DNA from: Aphrophora alni
Taxonomy: Eukaryota > Arthropoda > Insecta > Hemiptera > Aphrophoridae
Assembly: GCA_963513935.1 (NCBI GenBank)
Contig: OY740765.1
Coordinates: 122,331,362 to 122,395,361, forward strand
DNA: 64,000 nucleotides
Reading direction: 5' to 3'
The notes beneath the pieces are model-generated. The model worked only from the letters and a program-made list of their open reading frames with translations, made no database searches and was not told the origin of the DNA. Of the stretch, positions 24,735-36,517 are shown piece by piece (the first letter of the stretch is position 1; every line of letters starts with the position of its first letter). Position numbers and translations under genes: made by a program.

Positions 24735-27055
24735 GAGTTTATACGGTTCAGATTCAAAATTTCAACTCTACAGCGACATCCTCTAGTGGAGTGGAAAGGT
24801 CCGTAAATGATCAAAAAAGTAGATTTTGTCTTACACATATAACCACTGCAATGAATCAAAAGATCCATTTGCTAGTTCAGAAAAAATTAGTTTTTGTAAA
24901 AATTAATTTGTTTGAATAAAACATCTGGTTAGTAAAGTAAAGCAATCCTGCATGTTACAAGTGGAATTCCTTATCTCAGGAGCGGCCTTCAACGTGAAGT
25001 AAATGTCTAGCTTTGCATCCAGACTTAGGAAATTTTACATAAAAGTAATGCGAATTTGATGAAAATTAAACTAAGAGAAAAAGTTGTTTTGAAGGTGTTA
25101 GGTTATACTTCTCGAAGTGTACATCAAACACCTTCATTACGAAAATTTTCTAAAGTTTATGGGGAAAATGTTATAGTCCGTTAAAGTTCACAAAAAAAAA
25201 ATCGCTCAAAATCCTAATTTTATGTCATGTTTAGCATTAAGTTCTAAAGACAAGAAAATTCAAATACATAAAAGTTTTACAAAAAAGTAATATTTCAGAA
25301 GTTTATTTGAAAGAGTAAAGTTTTAAAGAAGATTGCAAGAAAGATAATGGGTAAAAATCAAGGTCAAAGTAGCCAAATTATTTAGTATGAAAAGTTAAAG
25401 GAAAAAATGTAAAGAAAATCCGATTTTCAAATTATGGTTGAAGGTGATAAAAAACACATTATATCACGAAAAATATTTAAAATGAAGAGTTTAAACTCTT
25501 AAGGAAGTGTAAAATTATAGGAATTATAAATTTTGTCATTTGTAAAACTCAGAGATTTTCATTTAAAAGGTGCGAAAAACGAAGGTGTTAAAATCGGTTT
25601 TAGCCACTGCGTTTTCGACAGAAAACAATTATTCACCGAAGAAGCCGAGGTTGCGACTAGGAACTTTTTGTGCATAAAAGACTAGATTGGGAGAATAAAA
25701 ACTCAAGAAAGCATAGAGGTGTGAAAAGAAAATTCTGAAAATTTACGATATCGTAAGGTGACGAATAGTTCGAGAAATAGAAGGCCTACGATCTTGGGAC
25801 AGAGGTTGATCGACGAGGAAGAGCGAGAAGAATCCAAATATGGCGTCAAGAATTGAAGTTTTCCCATAGGAAAAAAGTTATACGGAAAAGTCTGTAAACA
25901 ATGGAGAATTGACCAAATGTTCTGGAAACTTCTACGCGTTGCGCATCGCCGATACGCAGGCCGAGACGGAGGTAAGATGGACTGCGATAAAATGATCTAG
26001 GGAAGTTGCAAGAATTAATTATATCAAAATTAATAAATATTAACTAAGAAAATGATGAAAAAACAATTATAAAAAACTTAAATAAATATATGTTTGCGTA
26101 CATACCCCTAGGATGAAGCCGAAGCGAGGAAAATCCAGGAGGATCGTACAACTGACCGTTATGAAGAAAGAGTAAGAAATTGGTACCAAAGGGATGGTAA
26201 GAAAGGGTATTTTTTTTCTATAAAACTGGGTAGCAACGTTCTCCAGGGCTCTCAAGTGAAATGAAGATTTCAAGTGTAAGGTGAAACTCTGCCAGTTTGA
26301 AATTTGATTTTGGCGTTAATTATTTGTAAAACCCAAAGTTATCGCAAGACAGTGTCTTCGCGGGAAAATCTTCGAATTAATACCAGTTAAAATTTTTATA
26401 TTAAAATCGGTTCGACAAGTGAGTGTCGGGAACCGGAAATTTATTTTAATCAATATAATTGCGATAGTCATATCCAGTGTATCAAATTTTTCATTAAAAT
26501 ATATATATATATATATAACGAATTTAAAGTGACCGGAAAGCAGTTTCCTGGAAGGAAAATATAAAGTGAAGTGAGCAGCATCATTCCACATCATATCCAA
26601 GGCAAGCAAGCAGAATCGGCGGATTCCAGGCGACGGCAAAGTCTCCCGGAAAACGAGGTTTCTTCAGCAGACGGCGAGGAATTCTAGGGCATCGCTTACC
26701 AAAGGTTTGGAGTCTACAACTTGTTTGTTTAAAATAACACCCCACGCGAGTTTTAAAAATTATCTGAGAATTTCTGAGTTGAGCAAATAATAATTTTGTT
26801 AAATTTTGCTTAGATTTATTGCCTCTATAGGTTAAGAGTTAATTTTAGTTTTGAGTAAATTTTAGAAATGAATTTTGTTTAATATTAAAGTGTTTGGAGT
26901 TTTGTTTAAATTGTAAGGGAACAATCGTTACAAGTGTAACAGTCAGAAACATTTTATTGAAATTGTAAATTGTTTACACTGATGACCGACGGTACTTGAT
27001 AGAATTCCATTTTAACAAATAAAACACAATTTTTCTTTTGTAAAATTCTATAATT
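24735..27055. other. No recognised gene
   Basis: Purine-rich plus strand with GC patches (25780-25990, 26520-26700) and a (TA)n at about 26501-26517. It could be LTR-retroelement leader or LTR sequence but shows no coding domain. Confidence 0.35.
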
Positions 27056-27060
27056 TATTT

Positions 27061-27107
27061 GGTCTAGCCGACCATGGTTTCGCCAGTTACGGCATTGACG
27101 AGGCTCT
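27061..27107 (-). ncRNA. Degenerate hammerhead-like fold downstream of a PLE
   Basis: Minus strand: stem I AGCC/GGCT, core TCGTCAA, short stem II GCC-GTAACT-GGC, then GAA, stem III ACC-AT-GGT, then C. The arrangement equals that of PLE hammerheads and lies ~255 bp after the PLE stop codon. The core is not CTGANGA, so cleavage activity is doubtful. Confidence 0.4.
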
Positions 27108-27360
27108 TACAAGACTAAATACAATACACACCATAACTATTATAAAAGGTTGAGAAAGGCAGGAAATTCCCGTTAACAAACAAAGCACAAAGACCCGGGG
27201 GAAAAACCCCACAGGTCATTCACACAAGTATTAACCAACCTTGAATAGATGTTGAAGTAAAGGAGAAAATGACAAAAATTCCGTTTGGTCATTTAAAACT
27301 AGATTAGCATCATTACACAAAAGTCTCTTAATTTCTAAAATTTCCAAAGAATTTAATTTT

Positions 27361-28106
27361 CTACTTTTTTACGTTCACATGTAGAATTTCAAAATTAACA
27401 TTAGAATAAAAATCTGTCAATGCATGATTTTTTAAATGGTTAGAAAAACTAGAATCATTATAACCTAACCGCCAACTCCTTTCATGCTCACCTAACCTAC
27501 ACTTAAAACTACGGCCTGTTTGGCCAACATAAGCAGCATTACAAATACGACATGTCAGTTTGTACACACCACTTTTTTGCATTTTGTCTATTTTATCTTT
27601 GGAATTTACTAACATCTTTCCTAAATTTTGTTTACAATAATAAGCTGGTTTACAGTGTTTTTTCTTTTCTAAAACTTTACCAACTGCATGGCTAACTTTA
27701 CCAAAATAGTTAATTCTACGCCACTTTTGTGTGGAATTATTAGAAATGACTATTGGGAAAATAAAGGATTTAGCCTTATTTTTTAATTTTCTTTTTAACA
27801 TTTTATCAATGAGATTAACCTCATAACCATTATTAATGGCTATTTGTTTAATACATACAAGCTCAGCACAAAAATCATCATTAGACATAGGAATATTAAT
27901 GAGGCGATACAACATACTATGAAATGCAGCTAATTTATGATTATAAGGATGTTGTGATGTAACATGTATAATGTTGTCACTAAACGTAGGTTTCCTAAAA
28001 ATGCTGAAATTATGCCTACCATCAATGATTGTAATTGTAAGATCTAAAAAATTAATTTGATTATTCTGTCCTACTTCCATAATAAATTGTATCGCCGAGT
28101 TAATAG
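27361..28106 (-). pseudogene. Penelope-like element: RT C-terminus and GIY-YIG endonuclease
   Basis: The minus-strand frame (ATG at 28080, upstream codons open to 28106) begins with INFLDLTI after INSAIQF, the conserved block after the reverse-transcriptase palm in Penelope-like elements. The linker with HNFSIFRKPTFSDN and HPYNHKLAAFHSMLYRLIN follows. The GIY-YIG domain comes next: GVYKLTCRICNAAYVGQTGR, with FKCRLGEHERSWR supplying the Arg and His positions. The stop is at 27361. In an intact PLE this enzyme reverse-transcribes and nicks the target. The RT palm itself is missing, so only the 3' third survives, with its frame still open, suggesting a fairly recent copy. Confidence 0.82.
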
Positions 28107-28282
28107 TTGTATGTTTATTTGAAGGTACTGACCGCCAACTTGAGTGTTTTTTAAATCATTTAAATTCTATTAACTCGGCGATACAATTTATTATGGAAGT
28201 AGGACAGAATAATCAAATTAATTTTTTAGATCTTACAATTAAAATCATTGATGGTAGGCATAATTTCAGCATTTTTAGGAAA
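27991..28282. repeat. Inverted repeat of PLE sequence, 116-bp arms
   Basis: 27991-28106 is the near-perfect reverse complement of 28167-28282, with a 60-bp spacer. The spacer, read on the plus strand, continues the PLE frame upstream of the right arm (LNHLNSINSAI), so the right arm carries its native upstream sequence. The left, coding copy has been joined head-to-head to it. Confidence 0.9.
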
Positions 28283-28283
28283 G
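28141..28283 (+). pseudogene. PLE fragment, inverted partner
   Basis: The plus strand reads LNHLNSINSAIQFIMEVGQN and then NQINFLDLTI before homology ends at about 28283. It is a short piece of the same PLE in opposite orientation to 27361-28106. Head-to-head partial copies are a known trait of Penelope-like insertions. Confidence 0.75.
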
Positions 28284-28289
28284 ATTAAA

Positions 28290-29035
28290 ATATTTCGTGT
28301 TAAACATTTTTCATAAAGAAATTAATAGTTCTCGAATATTAAATGGTCGCTATTTAAAAGAAGTTCAAAATAAAATCTTCTTAAATAAAAGAAAAATAAG
28401 AAACATTCTTCTTTCTTTTTATGTATATATTTCTAGTATATTAGACTAGCTGCAGTACCTATTCTTTACGCAACCAGTAGGGGTATCCCTGAAAGGAAAG
28501 AGGTTGTGAAGGATACTTTCTAAGAAATAAATACCAAATTTCAGTGCTAAGTGAGCAAGTTAAGTCTTTTACACTTTCAAAAAGGAGATATTAATACACT
28601 ACCAATAATTAATTAATTCCAAACAAATTCTCAACATTTTTTATTATTAGGATATATTTGGTAATTTTGTCTTGTACAAAACTGATTTACTTTCAAATCA
28701 AATTAAAAAGCTAACTGGATACAAAGAAAAATCCTTTTAAATCTTAATGACTGATATGATGAATATTTGTTTAAATTAAGAAAAATCCTAATTAATTAAT
28801 ACAATGACAAATTGAACTTAGTATCACTTTTTCTTTTAACTTCTAAAACATGTTCGAACAATTAGAACTTAATTAATAATAACAACTTGACTACATCCAT
28901 TAACATTAAAATTATATTTTTTGAAAGTATATTTTTTTGTATTAAAACAATTATAAAATCTAGAATTAGGTATTTGCTTTATCACATGTACTGCACTTCA
29001 TGATTAAAATTAATTTTAACATGTAAAACTAAAAT
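28290..29035. other. AT-rich DNA with no recognised gene
   Basis: Nothing recognised. TTAGACTAGCTGCAGTACC at about 28440 begins a GC-richer patch that could be an element end. Confidence 0.35.
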
Positions 29036-29039
29036 AAAA

Positions 29040-30075
29040 ACAAGTACTACATTCCTGTGAAGGAAGACTTCCAGTCTGTGGAACCACAGCACCATCTTCA
29101 CTCCTACTCACATCATGATCAGAAAACATTTCCTAACTCTGTACATTTGATGGTCTATTTTGACTAGTAGATGTAATAATTTCAGTAGGATCTTCATTTT
29201 CCTCTGGCTTAAGTACCTCCTACTTCTTCATTTTGTATTTCCCGGCTTAAATCAAAATTAAGACTTCTTGGGTGTATAATATTCAACATCTTCGGGTTTT
29301 ACATAATCTTCTTTTATTAAAACTGTATTATCTTTCTTTTTCATTTCACTTTCTTCCAACATATTCAATTTTATTTCTCTTTCTTTTTTAAATAATGCTT
29401 TAGCAGTGTTAGCATTGTCTACGATTGTCTTCAAGTCAATATCATTATTTTTCTTTGTGTGTTTTCATTTAGTTGATTCAGAAGTGGTATTTCGCTTATT
29501 GGATTTTCTGCCTCTTGTGACAATTTCACAATCTTCTTTATTTTTAGAGAGTTTAGTAAATTGGTAATACATATTTCAATTATTCCTTCACTATGTACAG
29601 TTTCTTTTTCATTGATAACATATTTATCTTTCAATGATTTTTCCGTCTTATCAATCAGTTTATTCTTTTTTGTAGTTGCAGTTTTATTATTGGCAATATA
29701 TTTATCCATTGATGACTTTTTTATCTTATCTGTCTTCTTTACCTTCTACGGTTTCTTTAACATATTTTTTTGTAAGCAATTCTTCCAACAATATTTCACT
29801 AATTATTGTATCTTTGTTTTCATTTTCTACATTGATAACAATTGAATTATCTGTACAATTTGACACTTTTTTTTCTAGTTTCTTTAACCAGTTCTGAATG
29901 TAATATTTCTGTTTCCTGTTTATTTTTTGTCTTCTAAACATTCTGTATATGTTTCAAATTATTTGTTATCTTTTGGGATGATAACCCTAATTCTTTAAAT
30001 GAATTGGTTTCTTTTTTCAGTCCTTTCTTAATTTGTTTATTTTCCTGGCATCTTTGATTTTATTTTTTTCATTTC
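29040..30075 (-). pseudogene. Lys/Glu/Asn-rich frameshifted coding remnant
   Basis: Across ~1 kb of minus strand the longest frames (29431-29709 and 29726-29941) share composition and phrasing: VKETVEGKEDR, DKYVINEKETVHSEG, KYIANNKTATTKK. A Ser/Asp-rich tail follows near 29050-29160 in another frame (SDHDVSRSEDGAVVPQTGS). An acceptor-like ATTAATTTTCAG precedes 30075. Several frameshifts and stops lie between, so it is best read as a decayed gene or retroelement ORF1. No family recognised. Confidence 0.3.
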
Positions 30076-30079
30076 CTGA

Positions 30080-31880
30080 AAATTAATGCATATTTTAATA
30101 AAAAATTGTTTATAATAATAAAAAATTAATTTAAATTCAGCTTCTCTAAGTAAAATTTCACCTCGATATTAGTTATTCTTTATATAGAATAAGCTAAATT
30201 CTAGATGATATAATAGTAGACCCAAATGTAGGATCATGAACATTTGTACTAATCTTATCAATTTTCAATAGACAGGTAATAATAGACCTTCTCTTACCCA
30301 ACTTTAAAAATAGAATGACTTAACAATGTAATAATTATCTAACCATTTAATTGTATTAGAACAAGTTTTTCTGATTAAGTTTTCTAAATTTTTTAATAAA
30401 TTAAAATTCTTTTGATTGGCAATTAAATTTAGACAAAATAAAACCACAATATATATTTCAAATGTTGTGTAGTACACAATAATGACTGTAATACTTATTA
30501 TTCCACTAGAACAGATGGAGATCTGAAATTAGAAAAATATAAATTGGACTTTTATAAAAAACTACCCAGACTGGAATAAAGTTTTAAAATTGTTTATCGC
30601 TTAAAACAAATGTCTTTTTCCTTAACTTGAAAGTCATACCGTAAAACCAAAACACAAACTATGAAATTCGAATCATATTTTGCTGGAACATTATTAAAAA
30701 ATTTCCAACAAAATTGATCATAGCTCCATCCTATCTTGCTATTTATATTTTCCTCTTTTTTAGGAAAAACTTGACTTTTCAGTTACAAATTCTATATTTT
30801 CTATATAGAAAAGGTTTTGAGTCAATCTATACAACCAAGTAACTTCAAGATTCATTTTCTAACTTCCCACTGACAATCGAACAAATTCCCAGTGGATATT
30901 GTGCAGAGTAACATCCGAATCCAATATATGCACTAACTATTGCAATATAAATATTAATAAAGCAACACAAATCTGCTACACATGACATAAAAACGACAAG
31001 ATTAGCATAGCTTTTACACAAGGATAAAACTCTTAAGTTCCCACTGTTGAAGTACATACATTGTTCCATAATTCTAAGAAACGTTCTGTGGATTATAGTT
31101 AACTATTGGAAATATTAAAAAACTTAAATTTTGGAAAGGTTTGACTCAAGGAGTCGAGCCTAATAAACTATAGTTACAATATGTAAAACAAATAAAAATA
31201 ATATTGTCTTCCCGTTTACACTTCTTATTATATGATTGAGTATTTAATTTACTTGATTCAACAATGAGGAAGTACGAAAAATCGTTTTGAAACTTTAATC
31301 AAATATTTCTTAAAATTATTAGTTAAACATACAAATATCTTTCTTTTTGATTCTGGTGAAATCTGAAATTTTTTCACTAGTTTAACATTGCATAAGTCCC
31401 CTTAAAAATTATTTAAATGAAAAACAAGCAAGAAATGCGCACTCCCTGTACTTATCACTTGACACCTTTATACCAGTTTAATTTATTTTAAATATTTTCC
31501 CGTAACCTAAGATGTCAAACACCAAAAACTCCTATGCATTAGAGTTCAAATCATATCGTGACGTCTACAATGTGTTCACAAAACCAATGCACTAATTCAT
31601 GCAAAGGGTTTGTTATAATGTATTTCCAGGTTAACAAAAATACCTGTGAATCCTTATTTATGACAATTGTTTCTTTCAATGTTTATTATTTGTTTAGACA
31701 GCCATTGAGACGTCTCAACAACACCAATGGCCTTTGTTAGTGTTTAAGATGTTGATTTGGTTGTCTAGATACATAGATTAACCCCTTGTACATCAGTGGT
31801 TCATCATAAATCACAGCCGAACAAATAATTTATGTTATTTGTTTCTTGTCTTGGTTTATTATCTTAGTTTTAGGTTATTA
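30080..31880. other. AT-rich DNA with no recognised gene
   Basis: No supported coding frame or structured repeat. Confidence 0.4.
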
Positions 31881-31889
31881 TCTTAGTTT

Positions 31890-32250
31890 ATGATCTTACT
31901 CAGGTATAGCTTTAGGCCTTGGATCGTTTCTTAGCTTATAGTCTCAGTATTGTCTATACAGACTTATATTTTGTACTGGCTTCCTTGTCTTGGTTATAAT
32001 CATAGTTTCAACTGCTCAGGTCTAGCTTTAGATCTTGGTTCCTTTCTTAGCTTATAGTCTCAGTTTTATCTATACATAATTAAATTGTGTACTGGTTTCC
32101 ATGTGTTGGTTATTATCTTAGTTTTGACTGCTCAGGTCTAGCTTTCGGCCTTGGTTCCTTTCTTAGCTCACAGTCTCAGTTTTGTCTGTGCAGACTTAAA
32201 TTTTGTACTGGTGTTCTTGTCTTGGTTATAATCTTAGGTTAGAAGCGGGA
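31890..32250. repeat. ~116-bp tandem array, about three units
   Basis: The unit runs ACTGCTCAGGTCTAGCTTTA, then CCTTGGTTCCTTTCTTAGCT, TATAGTCTCAGTTTTGTCTA, TTTTGTACTGG and TTGTCTTGGTTATAATC. Three units start near 31900, 32012 and 32128 with about 85-90% identity by eye. Confidence 0.85.
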
Positions 32251-32327
32251 TAGGACAACTGAAGAAGAATCCAATGATTAGGATATACATAAATGTCATG
32301 TGCGACTTGTTTTAATGGTTTTATTAT

Positions 32328-32835
32328 TTATAATGTTATCTTACGTAATTTTAAAAATTGATATATTTCATTATAAGTTGATAAGTAATTATGAATTAAT
32401 AAATTCCTTAATTTATTACTGGAGTTATTAACAATTATAGATTTAATTTTCTGAAAACATTGTTGTTTAATAAAGTCAAATTTAGGACAATCTAGCAATA
32501 AATATTCAAGAGTTTCTTGCTTAGCTTGTGAACAATTAAGACACAATGGTGTAAAGTATTGTTTTATTGTAAAAAAGTCGAGAGTTTGTGTTAGCATGTC
32601 CTAAACGCAATCTACAAATGTTAATTATTTCCCATTTACTCATGTTTTTTTATTTAAACCAAGAGTATTTTGGAAAATTAATTTTGGATGCTTATGTATC
32701 ATTTAGCCTTGGGGACTTCATGTAATATTTTCAAATTGTTTTTCTTCTTGATAAGGTTTAAAATCCTGTAATGGGATATTAAAGTCAAGTTTTCCATACC
32801 ATCTGCTATAGTGTAGCATTCTAAAACTCACAAAT
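32328..32835 (-). pseudogene. LINE ORF2 C-terminal remnant (zinc-knuckle end)
   Basis: Minus-strand frames give LHYSRWYGKLDFNIPL, then (shifted) INICRLRLGHANT, then LCLNCSQAKQETLEYLLLDC followed by PKFD. This is the C-terminal region after RNase H in jockey/I-type non-LTR retrotransposons (RLRxGH..., CxxC..ETxxHxLxxCP). The family His is Tyr here and there are frameshifts. It may belong to the same LINE as the RNase H fragment at 34.6-37.3 kb, but that is not shown. Confidence 0.6.
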
Positions 32836-33719
32836 ATAATCTGCAGATAAATTATCAACCCAATTTCCTACCACAGTACATTCCGCCCTTGACAAGTTAC
32901 TCCGCGTAGTGACTGTCTGCCGTAACTATCGCCTGATCTCTATATCTGTCTCTGTCTAGGTACAAGGTACAACGGCTAGCGACCTTGGCTTGAATAAAAT
33001 ACGTACTTACTCATGTCCTTGCATTCATAATATGTAGTCAAATACTTCATCACGTCTTAGTAAAATCTAAATCAAAAGTCACAGTATGCCGAAGTAATAT
33101 TTCAGTTCAATCAAATAACAGTAATAGTTCAATTCAATAGTTCAGTGATGTGTTTTTGGTGTTCTAAATAAAATAAGTTGGTTAAAATTTTCATATATTA
33201 CGGCACATGTTTCACGAAAACTTTCAACAGGATTCCAGGTAACCAAATTTACAGATTTTACCATATTATAAATTTTGTTAATGTTTTAAACTTTATTCAT
33301 TAAGATATGTATTTTATGTTTTATTTAATATTCAAAGTTTTTCAGAAACTAAATAATTATAAAAATTTTCATTTCTTAAAACATAGTTTACAAAACCTTA
33401 AGCAGTCAGACTTTAAGTTTTGAGCAGTTATGTGAAATTAGAGCAAACTGGTAACAAACATTAAACAATCAGAATATCTTATAAACATGTCAAATAAAAA
33501 CTAATTAAAGAAATCTCTTCTAGACCAGAATATTTGTTTTACAGATTTTTACAGATTTTCCAAGTTTCATACAAGCCTTATTTTAAACAAAATCAAAGTA
33601 TTTATATACAGCTTTATAACCATCTAAGAAGCATTTAATTATAAGCTTAATGAATTTCTGTAATGCAATCAATATTCTCTAATTTTGACGAAATAACCAG
33701 ATATTTTAATTAAAGAATC

Positions 33720-34150
33720 TTGTTCTACAACATGTCTGAGTTTGCACAAATGCTAGTAAACGTGTTTTTTGCTTTAGCAAAATGCTGGTCGGAGAAAGAG
33801 ATCGAACCTGCTTGATTTTGCATACCACAGCAAAATAGTGTATAGCATGTTTCTGCCTGTTCATTAAAACATGCTTGATATAGCAAATCTAAAAATTTCC
33901 AAGTGCACAAAAGTGACTTTTTGAAAACTGACTTTAGAGAACTTTGTTTAAATATATATTTTGTACATGTACCTAACTTGGTTTAGTAAAATGTGTTTCC
34001 TGTTATTTAAATGTAATCTTGTGTAACTATTTATAATTTAAAAGAAAAATAATTGGGTGGTGCTGCATGCAAACTTTTCGGTCCTCACAGCCTCAAAGAG
34101 GTTATTTCTAAATTAATAAAAATTGACGTCAATTTAAAAAAAAAAAAAAA
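33720..34150 (+). repeat. Dispersed repeat, copy 2 (partner at 14550-14990)
   Basis: Same order of motifs as copy 1. TGGGTGGTGCTGCATGCAAA, TTTTCGGTCC, CAAAGAGGTTATTTCT and ATTGACGTCAAT are the clearest, followed by a poly-A run at about 34136-34150, which could mark a retroposon-like 3' end. Confidence 0.65.
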
Positions 34151-34643
34151 ACTTCAGTATTCTAAATTTTCACTATTTCTTTTTTTTAAATCTTCTCATG
34201 TTATAAACAATTTCCTTTTATTTAAAATATATATATATACAGGTATATTGGCCAATTTAGTATTTAAGAAATTTAACAAACAAAATCATAATATGTAATA
34301 ATTAATCTAATAATGAACTTGTTACAATTAATATAATTTTTTTTTTGAATTTAAAATATCAATCTTACTTATAGAATCTTTTTTTATTGTTAAATCTTGT
34401 AACAGTTTATATAAACTAAAGGGGGGATAAATATCAGAATCTATTCATCAATATTTTTTTTTATATATTGTAATTTTACATTAAGGGCGTATAACTTTTT
34501 TTTAAAGATTAATTATTGTAATCTTTTAGTTATCAAGCTTTTGCTTATAGTAATCTATCCTAGGATGTTTTTCAGCTTTGTAAATGGTAAAATCTGAACC
34601 GTCGAAATTTCTTTTTTTGTTTAATAAATTTGAGCCTTGTTAA

Positions 34644-34867
34644 TTACTGAATTTGTCTTTGTCTTTTTTTTAATTTTTCAAACATTGTTACCATTTGGTT
34701 CCGCCTTTTCTTTAATTTAAGTCGCATGGTAACAATAGCTTCCTTGGCCAATTCATTCACTGCTTCATTATCTTCTATACCAGAGTGGCCTGGTACCCAT
34801 TGTAATGAAATTGTTTTTCCATTATCAAAAATTTCCTTCATTATGTTCATACTCATTCGGTTACCAC
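34644..34867 (-). pseudogene. LINE RNase H domain, C-terminal half
   Basis: The minus strand reads GNRMSMNIMKEIFDNGKTIS, LQWVPGHSGIEDNEAVNELA and KEA. WVPGHSGI..NE is the signature of the RNase H domain of jockey/I-type LINEs, which removes RNA from the cDNA hybrid. The frame upstream of 34868 runs into the P element; its other half is at 37054-37330. Confidence 0.8.
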
Positions 34868-35059
34868 CATCGATATAAATAATAATGGATCGCGCGCTGC
34901 CATAAGACACGGATTCAACTTTCCGGTCGCACACTGATACGTATTGCTGGTTGCATCCACGGCGTTTTGCAGGCTGACAGGGCAAAAGCGCGAAACCATG
35001 TTGTTGCTAGGTATGTTTAGCACGAGGCTAGGAAGTTAAGACTTAGTATGTTTCAAATA

Positions 35060-35408
35060 CTTAAGAAGTCATAACATTTTGCTACTCAACCCGGCAACTT
35101 TAAGAAAATGGCTGTCTGCTTTCAACTGTTCCCCAAGATGTCTAGAAGAGGTTTTTCAATATTTAAAAGTAAATGTCCAGAAACAACCATACCTGAAACA
35201 TGTTAATATAGTTTTTGATGCAATGAGCATAAGGAAGGAGGTTCTGTATGATCATAAGGAAGGTACAAATGTTGGATATGTAAGCTTGGGTAATGATCTT
35301 AAGTTAGATGAACACGAAACACTGGCGAGTGAAGCTTTAGTTTTTCAAATTGTCTGCGGCGACCTTCAGCCCTGGTTATCCAATTTGACCAGACGTTTGA
35401 ACAGCTGA
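35060..35408 (+). pseudogene. P-element (THAP9-like) transposase, central fragment
   Basis: The plus-strand frame contains LNPATLRKWLSAFNCSPRCL, EEVFQYLK, and KHVNIVFDAMSIRKEVLYDH with GYVSLGNDL. This corresponds to the start of the RNase-H-like catalytic region of P-type transposases (L..P.T.R.WL....C.PG...E, then DAMSIRK...YD, with the first catalytic Asp in FDAMSI). The frame ends at 35408 just after LVFQIVCG. The THAP DNA-binding domain is missing upstream, and the following part is lost or replaced before 35950. Confidence 0.8.
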
Positions 35409-35617
35409 AGGGTTCAGGAAGGAGGGTTTGGAAAAACGTGCTAGGACTTAACCATTTAACATATTGGGACGTTAATTAAGGCTTAGTCTTACACCCAACT
35501 AATCACTATGATCACAACCAGCTTATGATGAGATATAATGTACTAATTAAATATTATAATTACTTAGCTTATCAATTAGAACTTACGGTTAGGGACAGGA
35601 GTGATGGGAGAATTACG

Positions 35618-35752
35618 TTAACCCTTTAGGTCATAATAATTCCTTCTCAATTTGTCGGATGACCTACTAATGACTCCGTAACTCCCAGGGGTCGATCAGA
35701 CCCCGCAATTACGGGTTTAGGAAGCCATTTAGGTTTATTACCAAAAGGTTAA
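35618..35752. mobile_element. TTAA-flanked MITE nested in the P element
   Basis: It starts TTAACCCTTTAGGTCATAA and ends TTATTACCAAAAGGTTAA, imperfect inverted ends. It has a GC-rich centre with GGGTCGATCAGACCC, itself palindromic. No coding capacity. TTAA ends and the CCC/CCT start point to piggyBac-type MITEs, a different family from 7641-7769. Confidence 0.55.
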
Positions 35753-35944
35753 ATTGTAACAACGCGCAACTTACGTCCGCTGGCTTCGGCGCACTGTGAA
35801 CAACCGTGTCTCGTCTTGACTATGATGCGCGCGCATCGCATATCTTATACCGTGATCTTAATACGGTGATCCCCGAATACCCGTTGGAATCACCACATGT
35901 CTCACTAAAGGGGCACTTTTCTTGTACAACATCCCCGGGGAGAA

Positions 35945-36517
35945 TATAACAATAAACCAAATGTAAAACAATTCCAACTGGCATTGAGAAAACTTATGTT
36001 CAGGAATAGTGTACAGTCATCAAATCACGGAAACTGTTTACAGTATGACAGTGTTATACAAAGTTCTATTATGAGCTCTGCTGAGACAGCTAAAGACGTT
36101 GACCTGAATATTGGTGAAAGTGAAAAACAAGAAATTTGCAATTTCTAAAGTATGGTGACTACGGGATCCTACTACAAAGATAATGTATTATATTATATAA
36201 GCTCTTTTATTGTAAGGAAGTTAGCTCGTAAAGTAAAGTGTGGGGAATGTTTTAAGTTATTAACAGCTGATGAATGTAATTTAAGTAGCTACACACATTT
36301 TACTGGCTTTGTTTCCAGAGGGAAGTTATTTCGTGCCTCCTCAGATGTGTTGTATGTTGTTAGGATTATGAACATCAAATATAGTTTAAATAAAAATGTT
36401 AGAAATAAACTAAACACCCACAAAATCATTTTGGAAGCCGGTAGAGCATTAGCAGGAAATATTTTTAAAGGACACGTATCCAACGTGGACTTTGGGGAAG
36501 ATACTCACCAAATTTAA
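35945..36517 (+). pseudogene. P-element transposase, C-terminal fragment
   Basis: From about 35950 the frame reads NNKPNVKQFQLALRKLMFRN, then HGNC, a stop at about 36146, and SYYKDNVLYYISSFIVRKLA with KCGECFKLL. These are the NP..QF..ALRKLL and VL.YI.G.I.RKL...C..C motifs near the C-terminus of THAP9/P-element transposases. It ends at TAA 36515-36517. The premature stop and missing middle make it non-functional. Confidence 0.75.
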
